Below are positions 13,061-23,550 of a stretch of DNA of 64,000 nucleotides, in pieces; position 1 is the first letter of the stretch, and the number at the start of each line of letters is the position of its first letter. Source of the stretch: Patiria miniata (Eukaryota > Echinodermata > Asteroidea > Valvatida > Asterinidae); NCBI RefSeq assembly GCF_015706575.1, contig NW_024037069.1, forward strand, positions 40,445,315 to 40,509,314. Direction: 5' to 3'. The position numbers were made by a program, and so were the translations under genes. Below the pieces are notes generated by a model, which did not search any database, was not told the origin of the DNA, and saw only the letters and a program-made list of their open reading frames with translations.

Positions 13061-13985
13061 CAGTAGTTCTATTAAAATTGAAATAACTTGTGACATTTCA
13101 CAATTATTACTCAATAACATGTACTTTATTCCTATCTTATTTTTCAGGAGTGATGCACATATCTTTTAAAATATTTTTTGTTCTCACTCGATCACGTTCT
13201 TGTTTACTCACAGTAGCTGTAGCTAGGAACAGGAGATGTCTACGCAAATCGTGAACTATCGTGTACGCGCCTCCGTGTATTTATCTTGGATCTCTGCCAA
13301 CTTAGATCTCACCGGCCGGCTTGCCTTTGATGTAATTACCGGCCACCATGCCAGGGTCATCATCACGTGTCCTGGAATTAACAAGAAAACGGGTCGTCAA
13401 ACTTTCTTGCGGTTTTGTGGGCTATGCACGTCCCATTGCACGCAATATTGGTTGAAAGACTTAACAAGAGCTCTCCTGCTTTCTCGTCCCCACGCTATAT
13501 CGATCGGATCCCCCTTATAATATTTGAAACTAATTAAGCATGTGGGCAAGACAAGCTGATTACCGGGTTAACCAACGAAACGTGCAGGTACCCTACCATT
13601 TACTTTCTTATCGGTTCGACCAAAGATTCCTCTATTCCTCCTATGATTTTTGTCCTGCTGTAACTTCTACTGGAACCCTATATTTTCAAAGATGTATCGA
13701 ATATTTCAAGATGTATCGAAATAAGTTTCAAGATTTCTCGAAATCTTTTCCGTGTCACACTAGTCAGTAATCATTCCGTTTGAAGGCGATTCCCCGAAAG
13801 TGCTTACGCCGTGTGCCTAATTTTTATTTACACCCTAGTGTAGGGTACCCATTTTTCAGGCGACTTGAATCAAGGTCACAGGATTGTAGAGCGCTCGACA
13901 AACCTGTAACCTTTTACCTACGCGTACGCGTGCATACTCTCTATACATGTGTGAAAGTATTATTTATGAATTGCAGGATCTGGTC
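13061..13985. other. Intergenic stretch, nothing recognised
   Basis: Several open frames of 70-95 codons are present, but none has a recognisable domain or splice context. A partial tandem phrase, TCAAGAT plus TCGAAAT, recurs near 13685-13745. Confidence 0.4.
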
Positions 13986-13987
13986 GA

Positions 13988-14075
13988 GCCTCACCCCGTT
14001 GCCTAGTGGTTAGGCATGCTGGCTAATGATCAGAGGTCCCTGGTTTCGATTACTTGTGCGGCAGTAATCAAATTT
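13988..14075 (+). repeat. tRNA-like SINE head (isoleucine-like)
   Basis: A tRNA-like fold can be drawn, with an A-box region TTGCCTAGTGGTTAGGC, an anticodon-like arm with a 7-nt loop that would read AAT, and a B-box-like GGTTTCGATTAC. The T-arm stem does not pair well, and a T-rich stretch follows, so this is a SINE head or tRNA relic rather than a functional tRNA. Confidence 0.45.
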
Positions 14076-14657
14076 TGCTCTCTTTTTTCATCATCTTATC
14101 TTAGAGAAACGTTATTTTTCAGTCGGATACTTATTGTATAGCAGCAATTCTCTTTTCTTTTCAGTTTTGAGGCTCTGGAGGATTTCCGCACCAAGTTGAA
14201 TTATACAATTATACTAGTCTCCACTCAAGCCTGGTAATAAAACCATGGCTCCATAGGAAAGCGCACAAAGTACCCTACACTACGGTGTAAATAAAAATTA
14301 AGCGACCCGTGTCGTGCTGATTTTTTGTTTTCTCCCCGGACTCTTGCCTCTGTATGGGGGCGCTGTTCAAACTGGACGATCATAGACATTATCGGACAAT
14401 GGGTGGCGCTTTTCAGGGCGGCAAAATTGCAGACGTTTGCGCGAAACTCGTAAAAAGGAATGGTAGAAAAGGGCACATGTTTAAAAAAAAAAGTTTATTT
14501 ATTTTTTTGCATTTGATGAAGATCTTATTTTCCCAGATTTTGTCAGTCAATGTTTATTGACCATCGGTGTGAATCTTTCGATGAGTTTCTAAAATCAACA
14601 ATGTTGTATAGAAAGACACCAAAGAAAATCTTGCCGTCCACAATCTTCACCGACATG

Positions 14658-15073
14658 CAGGCGCGGTTCTAGAACCAATATTTTTGGGGGGCTAGCACGG
14701 TGGATCCATAATCTTTTTCAGGGAGGCGTGCTGAAATGTAGACCGGTTATTTTTTCCAGACACTTAGGCCTCCGAAAATCAGTAGGGGGGGGGGGGGGGG
14801 GGGGAGGGGGAGGGGGGGGGCGCTCATGCCATATTTTCAATGGGGAGCGCCAATAAAATCTTAAAATCATTCACACTATATTAACTAATACACCCTTGTA
14901 ACGGCTATTTCTTCTTTAGGGGGAGACCGTTCGCATGTACATCACAATCCTTCTTTTTGCTAATGCAATTTTTTTTTACGGCATTTATTTTTTGGGGGCT
15001 AGACAAAATTGTGGGGGGGCTACAGCCCCCCCCTAGCCCCCCCCCCCCCCCCCCCCCCGTAGAACCGCGCCTG
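14658..15073. mobile_element. hAT-type non-autonomous element with perfect TIRs and 8-bp TSD
   Basis: The element starts CAGGCGCGGTTCTA and ends TAGAACCGCGCCTG, perfect 14-bp terminal inverted repeats. It is flanked on both sides by the identical octamer CCGACATG (14650-14657 and 15074-15081). An 8-bp target duplication with CAG...CTG ends is the signature of the hAT superfamily. At 416 bp it has no transposase. The interior has long G runs on the left (about 14786-14820) and long C runs on the right (about 15028-15058), which could pair with each other. Confidence 0.9.
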
Positions 15074-15199
15074 CCGACATGCTCTGCAGAACACTCTTGA
15101 TGCCAATTATTATGCGATTTAACGCAAGTTATAGACGTTCAGATGTTATCAAAATAGTGATGCCTATTGTAGCCTCCTGCTCAGTCTGCGAGATTTAGC

Positions 15200-15345
15200 T
15201 TTACGTCGATATGGGTCGAAACCATAGAGTTAAGCCGGTTTCCATATCGACGGCAGACTTCGGACCGCGCGCGGAACCATCGGCAAAGTTGAAGCGGGTT
15301 CAACTTTGCCGATCGACTGCGAGGTAGTTTGCGTCTGTCTTGATT
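15200..15345. repeat. Adjacent strong hairpins near a scaffold gap
   Basis: Two hairpins sit close together. CGTCGATATGG (15204-15214) pairs with CCATATCGACG (15242-15252), with inner AAACC/GGTTT pairing. ATCGGCAAAGTTGAA (15279-15293) pairs perfectly with TTCAACTTTGCCGAT (15299-15313) across a 5-nt loop. I cannot assign a family. The rest of 15074-15675 shows no gene. Confidence 0.65.
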
Positions 15346-15675
15346 GTCAGCGACACTTCCGGATGAAATGTTTCCATATGACTGCGTTGCAGTTTGGGTC
15401 CTAATTATACACTTTTCGTTTCTTACGTCGATAGGCCTATATTAGACTGACAACCCTCATACTCTCCGCGCAGCATGCAGCATGCTTATCGCATATTGTC
15501 CCTATAGAGGGCGTTCTGTTCACATCCGCGAAACCTACTCGGCCGACTAACCGCCCCTTGTAATTTATGGCCAAGTTCGGGCAAGGACCATTAGTCGACT
15601 AGTGGTTGATTTGTGACGTACCTTACGCCTGCGCACTGATAGCAACGTGCGAACGTCTCTAGTCAAACGCTGGTC

Positions 15676-16175
15676 NNNNNNNNNNNNNNNNNNNNNNNNN
15701 NNNNNNNNNNNNNNNNNNNNNNNNNNNNNNNNNNNNNNNNNNNNNNNNNNNNNNNNNNNNNNNNNNNNNNNNNNNNNNNNNNNNNNNNNNNNNNNNNNNN
15801 NNNNNNNNNNNNNNNNNNNNNNNNNNNNNNNNNNNNNNNNNNNNNNNNNNNNNNNNNNNNNNNNNNNNNNNNNNNNNNNNNNNNNNNNNNNNNNNNNNNN
15901 NNNNNNNNNNNNNNNNNNNNNNNNNNNNNNNNNNNNNNNNNNNNNNNNNNNNNNNNNNNNNNNNNNNNNNNNNNNNNNNNNNNNNNNNNNNNNNNNNNNN
16001 NNNNNNNNNNNNNNNNNNNNNNNNNNNNNNNNNNNNNNNNNNNNNNNNNNNNNNNNNNNNNNNNNNNNNNNNNNNNNNNNNNNNNNNNNNNNNNNNNNNN
16101 NNNNNNNNNNNNNNNNNNNNNNNNNNNNNNNNNNNNNNNNNNNNNNNNNNNNNNNNNNNNNNNNNNNNNNNNNNN
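15676..16175. other. Scaffold gap (500 N)
   Basis: Exactly 500 undetermined bases, a placeholder length. The open frame crossing it is meaningless. Confidence 0.99.
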
Positions 16176-16659
16176 TTAACCCCTTACTCTCATCAATAAT
16201 CCAAAATCAACCAGGCCGTTTTGGAGGATTCAGCTGTATCAGTGCCAGTTGATTTGGGGGATGCACTATGTCAAGGTCTGACGCTATACACTGTGTTGTT
16301 TATGATTAGCCATGCATATGCCTAGATTATACTGGATGTCATCCTCACTGCTTCTGGTTACCATCTGCACTGCTCCAATGTGTTTAAAAGTGAGTCAGAG
16401 GAATTTGAAGGATTGAGGCAGTGGTCACCTCCACTGAATATATTCAAGACATAATGAATGATTTTCGAGGATTGAGGCAGAATCCATTTTATACACGGTG
16501 GCAATTGGAGGATTTTGCAGGACTGAGGATGGTTCCTAGCCGAAAAGCCTAGAGGTTAATGATGTGTATTCAAAGGTTTGTGGAAAGTTTTGAGCCTAAT
16601 ACATAGTGGTCTTGGGAAGAAATAGGCGATGAACAACAACAAAGGATTTTTTGTGAGGT

Positions 16660-17090
16660 TTCATTTGTGAGGACTTGTGTTGTATTGTGATGGACTTGTG
16701 ATGGACTTTCATGGACTTGTGAGGACCTGTGAGGACTTGTGATTGACTTGTGAGGCGTTATGAGGACTTGTGAGGTCTTGTGAGGACCTGTTAGGAGTTG
16801 TGAAGACTTGTGAGGACATGTGAGGATTTGTGATGGACTTGTGAGTTGTAAGGACTTGTGAGGCTTGTGAGGTCCTGTAAGGACTTGTGAAGACTTGTGA
16901 GGACCTCTGAAGACTTGTGAAGACTAGTGAGGACTTGTGAGGACCTGTGAGGACCTGTGAGGACCTGTGAGGATTTGTGAGGACTTGTGAGGTCATGTGA
17001 GGATTTGTGAGTACCTGTGAGGACATGTGATGATTTGTGAGGACTTGTGAAGACATGTGAGGATTTCTGAGGACTTGTGATGAATTCAAC
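16660..17090. repeat. Decamer minisatellite (TGAGGACTTG)n
   Basis: About 40 imperfect copies of a 10-bp unit, TGAGGACTTG with variants such as TGAGGACCTG and TGATGGACTTG, run through the stretch. Three units make ten codons, so the minus strand reads as long Ser/Gln/Val/Leu/Thr-rich frames (for example SSQVLTNPH). These are repeat artefacts, not proteins. Upstream, at 16395-16530, GGATTGAGGCAG-type phrases recur as a looser repeat. Confidence 0.85.
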
Positions 17091-17529
17091 CACAACATTG
17101 GTACTTACATCGATGTTGTTCTTGTCCTCCTTGTTATAATTGGACTTGGGATGAGAAAGATTCCATCCTTGCCGATAGCTTTAGTCTTATCTCCTCCACA
17201 GTCAGTGCTGCTTCCTCCCGGAGATGTTGACATCTTTGTTTAAAGTGCTTGCTCCAAAATTAGATATAGTATCCAATTTTTCTGTACAATAGAGAATTTC
17301 AGGTCAACATTAAAGCCAAATATAGGCCTAAACCTGTCATCTTTGACATGTGGAGACGCCAGTATTTTGCGTGATTTTTGGCAACTTTTGTGGTGAATTT
17401 TGACGACCAGTGGGTGGAGCAATCTCGAAAATCTATCGTGACCGCGTGACGCGCTTCATGGTTATTCATGACACGTAGTATGTACAGAAGACATGCACGA
17501 CAGCCGTTACAATGGATTTTTCTGGAGAA

Positions 17530-17787
17530 TCGCCACCAAAAATCATTCACAATTTTCATATTTTTTTTATTCTTCTTTGTTCTGTTTGAAGTTGATAATT
17601 ATTATTAGCTTCATGAATGACTGCATGGTATGAGGTACGGATTGTGGTATCTGGGTTGACTCTTCTTACGATCTAGTTAATTTGAGTTTTTCCGAACTCC
17701 ATGGTTTGACCATGGAGGAATAATCCTCCATGGTTTGACTGAGTTGGGCCTCCAATTACTCGAGTCAAGCTAAACATCACTGAACAT
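17530..17787. repeat. Diverged relative of the adjacent foldback arm plus small palindromes
   Basis: Sequence at about 17540-17670 (GAATGACTG... with a preceding TTGTTCTGTTT) resembles the right arm of the foldback at 18430-18560. At 17694-17740 the phrase CTCCATGGTTTGACCATGGAG folds on itself and is partly repeated. I read this as an older or rearranged copy of the same repeat. Confidence 0.45.
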
Positions 17788-18709
17788 TGATAGCTTGAGA
17801 AACTCCAGCTGACATGCTCATATCCATTCACATGTAGCGCTGGAGACATAACCTATTCGTTAGAGTGTGGTAGCAAGAGACCCTAAAAAAGGGCGTCTAC
17901 AATAATGGTCCACTTTCACCTCTATAATCCCACCTCAGATTCCATGGACATACCTCACACTATTCAGCAGTCATTCACGAAGCTAATGATCGACTTGAAA
18001 CAGAACCAAAAAAAAATGTGAAAATTGTTGACGATTTCGGCAGCTTGTCCATTAAAATCGATCCAGTTCCAACGGCTGTCGTCCATCTTGTTTACTTAAT
18101 TACGCAAATGAATGCATCACGTGATGATTATCGGAAAAAAAATTGCGCGATGTATGTGGGTACCACACCGCTTTCAAGGGCCGCTAGTAGGTTCAATTTT
18201 CGTCTGGCGCGTTGTCGTGAAAAGCAGTCGTGGAAAGCAAGACAACGCACCCACTAGCGGCGCTTGAAAACGGTGTGGTACCCACATACATCGCGCAAAT
18301 GTTTTTCTGATAATCATCAAGTGATGCATTCATTTGCATAATTAAGTAAACAAGATGGAAGAAAGAAGGGGTTTTGATGGAATTGACAACAGCCTTGGAA
18401 CTGGACGGTTTTATGGACAAGCTGCCGAAATTGTCACAATTTTCACATTTTCTTTTGGTTTGGTTCTGTTTTCATTCGTTTGATCATTTATAGGACTTCG
18501 TGAATGACTGCTGAACATGCTGAATGGTATGTCCATGGAATCTGGGTGGGATTACAGAGGTGAAAATGGACCATTTTGGTAGACTGGTAGAGACCCTTTT
18601 TTTTTAAGGGTCTCTTGCTCCACACTCTAACGAAAAGGTTTTGTCTCGAGCGCTACATCATGTGATGAATATGGAGCAATGAGCATGTCAGCTGTGGTTA
18701 CTCAAGCTA
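17788..18709. mobile_element. Foldback element: two arms of about 400-450 bp in inverse orientation
   Basis: The left arm (about 17788-18190) and right arm (about 18252-18709) are inverted copies with modest divergence, separated by a loop of about 60 bp. Matching landmarks include GACATGCTCAT with ATGAGCATGTC, and GGTACCACACCG with CGGTGTGGTACC at the centre. The mirrored open frames on both strands (for example HLVYLI with QMNAS) are the same sequence read from each arm. No transposase is present. It could be a foldback transposon or an old palindromic duplication. Confidence 0.75.
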
Positions 18710-19439
18710 TAGACCCGTGAACGTGGCTTGTAAACTACGCCACGTTCTTATGTCATTTCGAACCTGGCGAACGTGTCCTTCTGACTCCCTCCGTTACACA
18801 CACTGGACTTATTTTGCCCTGTAATAAGTACTCACATATGAAGCTGTCTTGAATTCTATTTGTACGTCAAAACTTGCATTTGACGAAAATTGAGGAAAAT
18901 TCTGGCCCCGGTTCATGACGTCCTTCCGCTACTGCGAGCTGCCATTTTCTCCAACTGACGCATGCGCATTGCGTTTTATTTTCGTATTATTCGACGGCTG
19001 TTTACTGTCGCAGCTAAAACAGACATCGTTTTGACACGTTTCAAGTCCTTTCCTCTCTCACCGCACTGCTCGCGGTCGCACGTGCCCCCGTGTGTGGTGC
19101 CCACACGTACTGTATGTACACGAGATGAGCCGAGCACCAATCAATCGTCTGTGGTTTTTTTTTTTTCGGTTGCGACATGAAACAGCCGTCAATCTGTCCA
19201 GCGACTCAGACGTTCCGGGGTTATTTGTCAGGGTCGGGTTAAATCTAATTTCTACACGTTCGTATGGGTCTTTACTGATGGGCAAATTTCGTCGAAAATA
19301 CACAACCGAAACAAATCGGACGGGGCAATTTAATTTCTAGGTGAGTACTCAACATACCCATCGGATTTGTATGTCGGATCGATTTCGCCAGGTTCGAAAT
19401 GAACAAGAACGTGGCGTTGTATACAACGCCACGTTCTCG
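18710..19439. mobile_element. 730-bp element with palindromic termini and 14-bp flanking direct repeats
   Basis: Near the left end is an imperfect palindrome, GAACGTGGC...CGCCACGTTC (18719-18747). Near the right end is a perfect 32-bp palindrome at 19406-19437, centred on TTGTATACAA and bounded by AGAACGTGG. Inside each palindrome lies a further inverted pair, ATTTCGAACCTGGCGAA and TTCGCCAGGTTCGAAAT. The element is flanked by identical 14-mers GGTTACTCAAGCTA (18696-18709 and 19440-19453). No long frame inside has a recognisable domain. A superfamily is not assigned. Confidence 0.7.
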
Positions 19440-19453
19440 GGTTACTCAAGCTA

Positions 19454-19985
19454 GACCATTCGATTGAATTGCCTCGTGAAACGCCCAGGACTTTAAGTTA
19501 AATGAACGGATGTTCCGATGATGCGAGGCAGGCGAGCAAGAAAACATTATATTTTACGAAGAAAAATTAAGAATGTATGCCTATTATAAAACCATAATCC
19601 CCATAAAGAAAACTAAAATGCAACGAAATTGGAAGACTCACCGGACGCTTCTTTCTTTCTTCAAAGCTTTTGTGAATGCACAAACAGCGCCCTCTATCGC
19701 CTACATAATGTAAACTTCTGTTACCCAGAATGCTTGTTGGGTTTACAATTAATTCCTGGCTTCATTTCCGATTCAATTTCATAATTTTAGCTCCCCTGCT
19801 GACCATCTCATCTACCCCAGTACAATCTCGGTCCATTTTCCAATAAAGGGCTACCTATTTTATTGATTGGTGTATTTACTTCTTTGGTGTGAACGTAACA
19901 AGATTTTTATGACTCTCAGACAGACTCGGAAGACGAGACGAACCGTAAACGAAGCCGGATTTTTGTAAACCTCAAGTGGGACGTC
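19454..19985. other. Intergenic stretch, nothing recognised
   Basis: AT-rich sequence without a supported frame, tandem array or terminal repeat. Confidence 0.4.
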
Positions 19986-20215
19986 AACAAGGGCGGATGG
20001 GGGGGGGGGGGATATTGGGGCCACCCCCCCCCCCCCCCCCCAAAAAAGAACCCATTTATTTTTCAAAAGTGACGTCGAAATAAAGGCAGGCTGCATACAC
20101 CACCATCTTTTCCTCAAAAAGATGTGTTTAAAGTGGTCAGCAATTGATTCAGGATGATCGCACCAGAGCATCTAGAGCCCTTAAGCGGGCCCCGAGCCGT
20201 CAGTTTGGGACCCAC
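19986..20215. repeat. hAT-like GGGCGGAT family fragment
   Basis: It starts CAAGGGCGGAT, followed by G and C runs, then shares AAATAAAGGCAGGC, ACCATCTTTTCCTC, GATCGCACCA and a CTTAAGCGGGCCC phrase with copies at 4542-4880 (inverse), 28960-29155 and 32975-33160. Only one terminal end is evident here. Confidence 0.55.
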
Positions 20216-20282
20216 TTTTTGGAGATAAAAACAAAAGTAAAGAAGAAATTGAAGAAAGAAAAAAACGAACGGAATCAGCAAA

Positions 20283-20325
20283 ATGACACCCATTAGTGGG
20301 ACTCGAACCAACGGATGAGCCTAGG
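20283..20325 (-). repeat. tRNA-like fragment, minus strand
   Basis: On the minus strand a B-box-like GGTTCGAGTCCCAC is preceded by sequence that could be a degenerate tRNA anticodon arm. It lies just upstream of the tRNA-like array in opposite orientation. It is too short and degenerate for a functional tRNA call. Confidence 0.35.
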
Positions 20326-20353
20326 CTAAATTCCCTAATTGAAAATATACTTC

Positions 20354-21585
20354 CCGGCTTGATAAGTGCGAGCCAGTAGCCGCCCCAGTCGGTAGAGTGG
20401 CGTTCTCAGATCATCAATCTCGGCGTTTGGGGTTCGATCCCCAGGTTGTCAATAACAACTTTTTTTTGGTCGGAGTGGGTGGGGAGAGGCCACTAACGCC
20501 GGTCGTGACTGTTGACGTCACCACCCTTTGCAACCGGAGGTTTATATACATGATAAATTCCCGGCTTGATAAGTGCGAGCCTGTAGCCCAGTCAGTAGAG
20601 TGTCGCTCGCAGATCATCAATCTCGGGGTTGGGGGTTCGAGCCCCAAGTTGTCACCAATCATATTTTTTGGGGGTCGGGGAGGGGTGCTGACGACGACTT
20701 TTGACGTCACCACCCTTTGCAACCGGAGGTTAATATATAAATTCCCGGCGTGATAACTGCGAGTGGGTAGCCTAGTCAGTAGAGTGGCGCTCTCAGATCA
20801 TCAATCTCGGGGTTGGGGTTCGAGCTCCTCGTTGTCCTCAACAACATTTTTTTTTTTCGTTGGAGAGGGGTGACTATCGACGACACGTGACTTTTGACGT
20901 CTTTACCCTTTGCAACCAGAGGTTTTTATATATTATAAATTCCCGGCTTGATAAGTGCGAGCCGGTACCCCAGTCGGTATGTAGAGTGGCGCTCTCTGAG
21001 CATCAATTTCGGGGTTAGGGGTTCGAGCCCCAGGTTGTCACCAATGACAATTATTATTGTTTTCGTCAGAGCAGGGGGTGGGGAGACACGACGCCACGTG
21101 ACTTTTAAAGTCACCACCCTTTGCAACCGGAGGTTTTATATATTATAAATTCCCGGCTTGATAAGTGCGAGCTGGTAGCCCAGTCAGTAGAGTGGCGCTC
21201 TCAGAGCATCAATTTCGGGGTTGGGGTTCGAGCCCTGGGTCGTCACCAACAACTTTTTTTTTTTGTAAGCGCGGAGGGGTTGGCGAGGAGCGACTGACGA
21301 TGACACGTGACTTTTGACGTCATCACCCTTTGCAACCGGAGGTTTATATATATTATAAATTTCCGGCTTGATAAGTGCGAGCTGGTAGCCCAGTCGTTAT
21401 ATAGAGTGGCGTTCTCAGATAATCTTATCAAGTCGTGAAATTGTAATATATATAAACCTCCGGTTTCAAGGATGGTGACGTCAAAAGTCACGTGTCGTCG
21501 TCAGTCGCTCCTCGCCACCCCCTCCGCTCTGACAAAAAAAAGTCGTTGGTGACAACCTGGGGTTCGAACCCCCGACCCCGAGATG
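20354..21585 (+). repeat. Array of six direct and one inverted tRNA-derived SINE units
   Basis: Units of about 180-210 bp begin at about 20354, 20558, 20740, 20939, 21149 and 21359. Each starts TTCCCGGCTTGATAAGTGCG, followed by an A-box-like TAGCCCAGTCAGTAGAGTGG, a B-box-like GGGTTCGAGCCCC, a T-rich run, and a closing block with GACGTCACCACCCTTTGC and CCGGAGGTTTATATA. The sixth unit stops near 21425 and is followed by an inverted unit (21426-21585). RNA polymerase III promoter boxes are therefore present in each unit. The anticodon arm does not fold properly, so these are not tRNA genes. Confidence 0.75.
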
Positions 21586-22427
21586 AATATAAAATTCCTG
21601 TGGTTTATTGGGTTGGCTGTGACGCTCTCTGTCTGATTTCTAGATTCTACTGTTTTTTTTATACAATAAATGAACATTCCGATCTTACAGCTATCTTACA
21701 GGTTTTCTTGCCTTATTAGGAATTGTTCACTAACTATTGAATATTAATAATACAAGATTGAAGGTGTTTGGTCAACTTGTATCTGGGGTAGAGCTTGGCA
21801 AATTAATAGAACAATCGGATTTCCTTATAAGTCTGTGGGCTGAATCACTGTGGCCTTCCGGTGCAGCCCAGCATCCACCCACGCGGACCTTGTGGCTAAA
21901 CTGGCCATTCCTTAGATGTGTCTCGTTACCAGGAAGTGGTCCTGTTTCTTGCAGGTCAACCCATACAACTTATTCAGTAAATATAAAACATGATATTTTA
22001 TCATGGTGATATTACACTGCGGCTGCGATGTACTAAAATGAGCCAAGAAAAAAATAACTGAAAATTGATTTCAAAAGGCGGCCTATTATAGCCTCCCTGA
22101 AAAACCGGGACTTCGCACCCACCAACCCTTTGAAAAACCTTCAACCCGCTGGTATTTTAGTCAGTAATGAAAATGATGTAGGCCTAATACTAGTCGTCAA
22201 TGAATTCCGACAGCTATTCTTAAGATTTATCCTGAAAAAATAAATTCCTTTCCTATATTCTTATAAAAGATATTCACTTTGAATTGCTTGAAAGTTATTC
22301 ACTCGTGATTTTTGAAATACCTTAAGTTATTCACCTTTTATTGTCTACCGTTTTTACACCGGGCTGCGTAAAGGTAAAAGAAGCTAAGGTCATTATTTTG
22401 TATCCGTTTTCTTTTAAACCACTAGAG
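21586..22427. other. Intergenic stretch, nothing recognised
   Basis: Short frames only. I see no domain, array or element ends. Confidence 0.4.
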
Positions 22428-22640
22428 GGCCCAATTTCATAGAGCTGCTTAAGCACACGATTTGCTTAGGGCCTAAGCACGAAATAGTAAAATCAGGTTA
22501 ATATAATTACCGGCCAAAACTCCATGTGCTGTACATTGCTTGTGACAGGTATTTAGCTGTTGTTTACTTAGCAAAGCAATCGCATGGAGTTTTGGCCGGC
22601 AACCTGATTTTATTAGGCAAGACTTTTTTATGCTTAATCA
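22428..22640. mobile_element. Palindromic MITE beginning GGGCCCAATTTCATAGAGC
   Basis: An inner inverted pair is clear: AATCAGGTTA...CCGGCCAAAACTCCATG on the left and CATGGAGTTTTGGCCGG...AACCTGATT on the right. The outer part, CTGCTTAAGCAC and GCTTAGGGCCTAAGC, is itself palindromic. The right outer arm is degraded. I know sequences of this kind as abundant short palindromic elements in deuterostome invertebrates; no coding capacity exists. Confidence 0.65.
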
Positions 22641-23550
22641 AATTCCGTGGATGATGAATTTGGCCATGTACAGTCTGGACCTAGTCGTAAAAGAAGTTTA
22701 ACCAGCTGTGTCAAGCGAGCCATATCGTTTCTCAAACAGCCCCATCCAAAAGAAGATAAATGGACCCTACTTATCCACGGTATCGATCCCTCCTCTACTC
22801 GAGATCCTTTTTGATCCGGTTCTCTATTCTTAAGATCTCTCGTCGTGCCACTATCGATATTTACTGTTTGTCTGATTTATTTGTGAATCGGCTTTGTATT
22901 TTTATTGGATTAGCGGCGAGGGGATTTAACAGTTCATTGAACAGGCCGTTTGACGACCCGAAAGGGTGTCCGTAACATTCTGCTAGATGCACTTCAAAAA
23001 TCTGCTGGATATTTTTCTGTCACATCACCAATTTACAGCGTTCTGCTAGAAATCTGCTAGAAAAAGATCGTTCTGCTAAATTTTCTGTCAAAAGCTTTTT
23101 TTTCCCCGAAAAATTCTGTCAAGTTAAGCCAAAATTTGGCTAAAACGGTCATTATAGTTTTCCTGAACAACATCATAAGGATGGTTATTATAAGATGGAA
23201 TTTTATATATAAGGATGGTTGTTGAGCGCCCTCTACGATACTTTTATAATACGTATATATACGCAGGCATTTAATGCCATGAATTACGGTTTACTGTGGT
23301 TGAGATCGGAAGGTGTGAGTTCGAAACCACATTTTCTATTTTTTTTCTAATTTGCGGCTTTCGAGGAGGTTTTTTATGGAAATAAAGTCCGAATTTCATT
23401 TATAGGTTTGAATTAATTTCTTTTTTTTCTTTTATATATATATTTTCTCATGTTTTTAGGGGAAAAGTCCAAAACCTCAGAGCGTACACTCCACACTGTA
23501 AAAGAAGTTGGGCATTTGTTGACCAACTTCTTGCCCTTAATTGGTGTATA
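22641..23550. other. Intergenic stretch, mostly unassigned
   Basis: CTGCTAGA/TTCTGCTAAA-like phrases recur at 22980-23080. A B-box-like GAGTTCGAAACC lies at about 23317 without a convincing A box. CACTGTAAAAGAAGTTGGGC at about 23493 resembles the end of the MITE at 12872. No gene is supported. Confidence 0.35.

Noticed and set aside
13988..14060. Functional isoleucine tRNA gene
   Set aside because: The anticodon loop would read AAT, but the T arm pairs poorly and the acceptor stem is not complementary.
15647..16252. Long frames across runs of N, here and at 47336-47974
   Set aside because: They consist of undetermined bases and carry no information.
16709..17098. Long minus-strand frames rich in SSQVLT and SPHK repeats as a repetitive protein gene
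   Set aside because: They are readings of a 10-bp minisatellite in several frames at once; no start context, splice sites or domain support coding.
20558..21240. Cluster of functional tRNA genes
   Set aside because: A- and B-box-like signals are present, but the anticodon arm and acceptor stem do not fold, and the units continue into SINE-like bodies.
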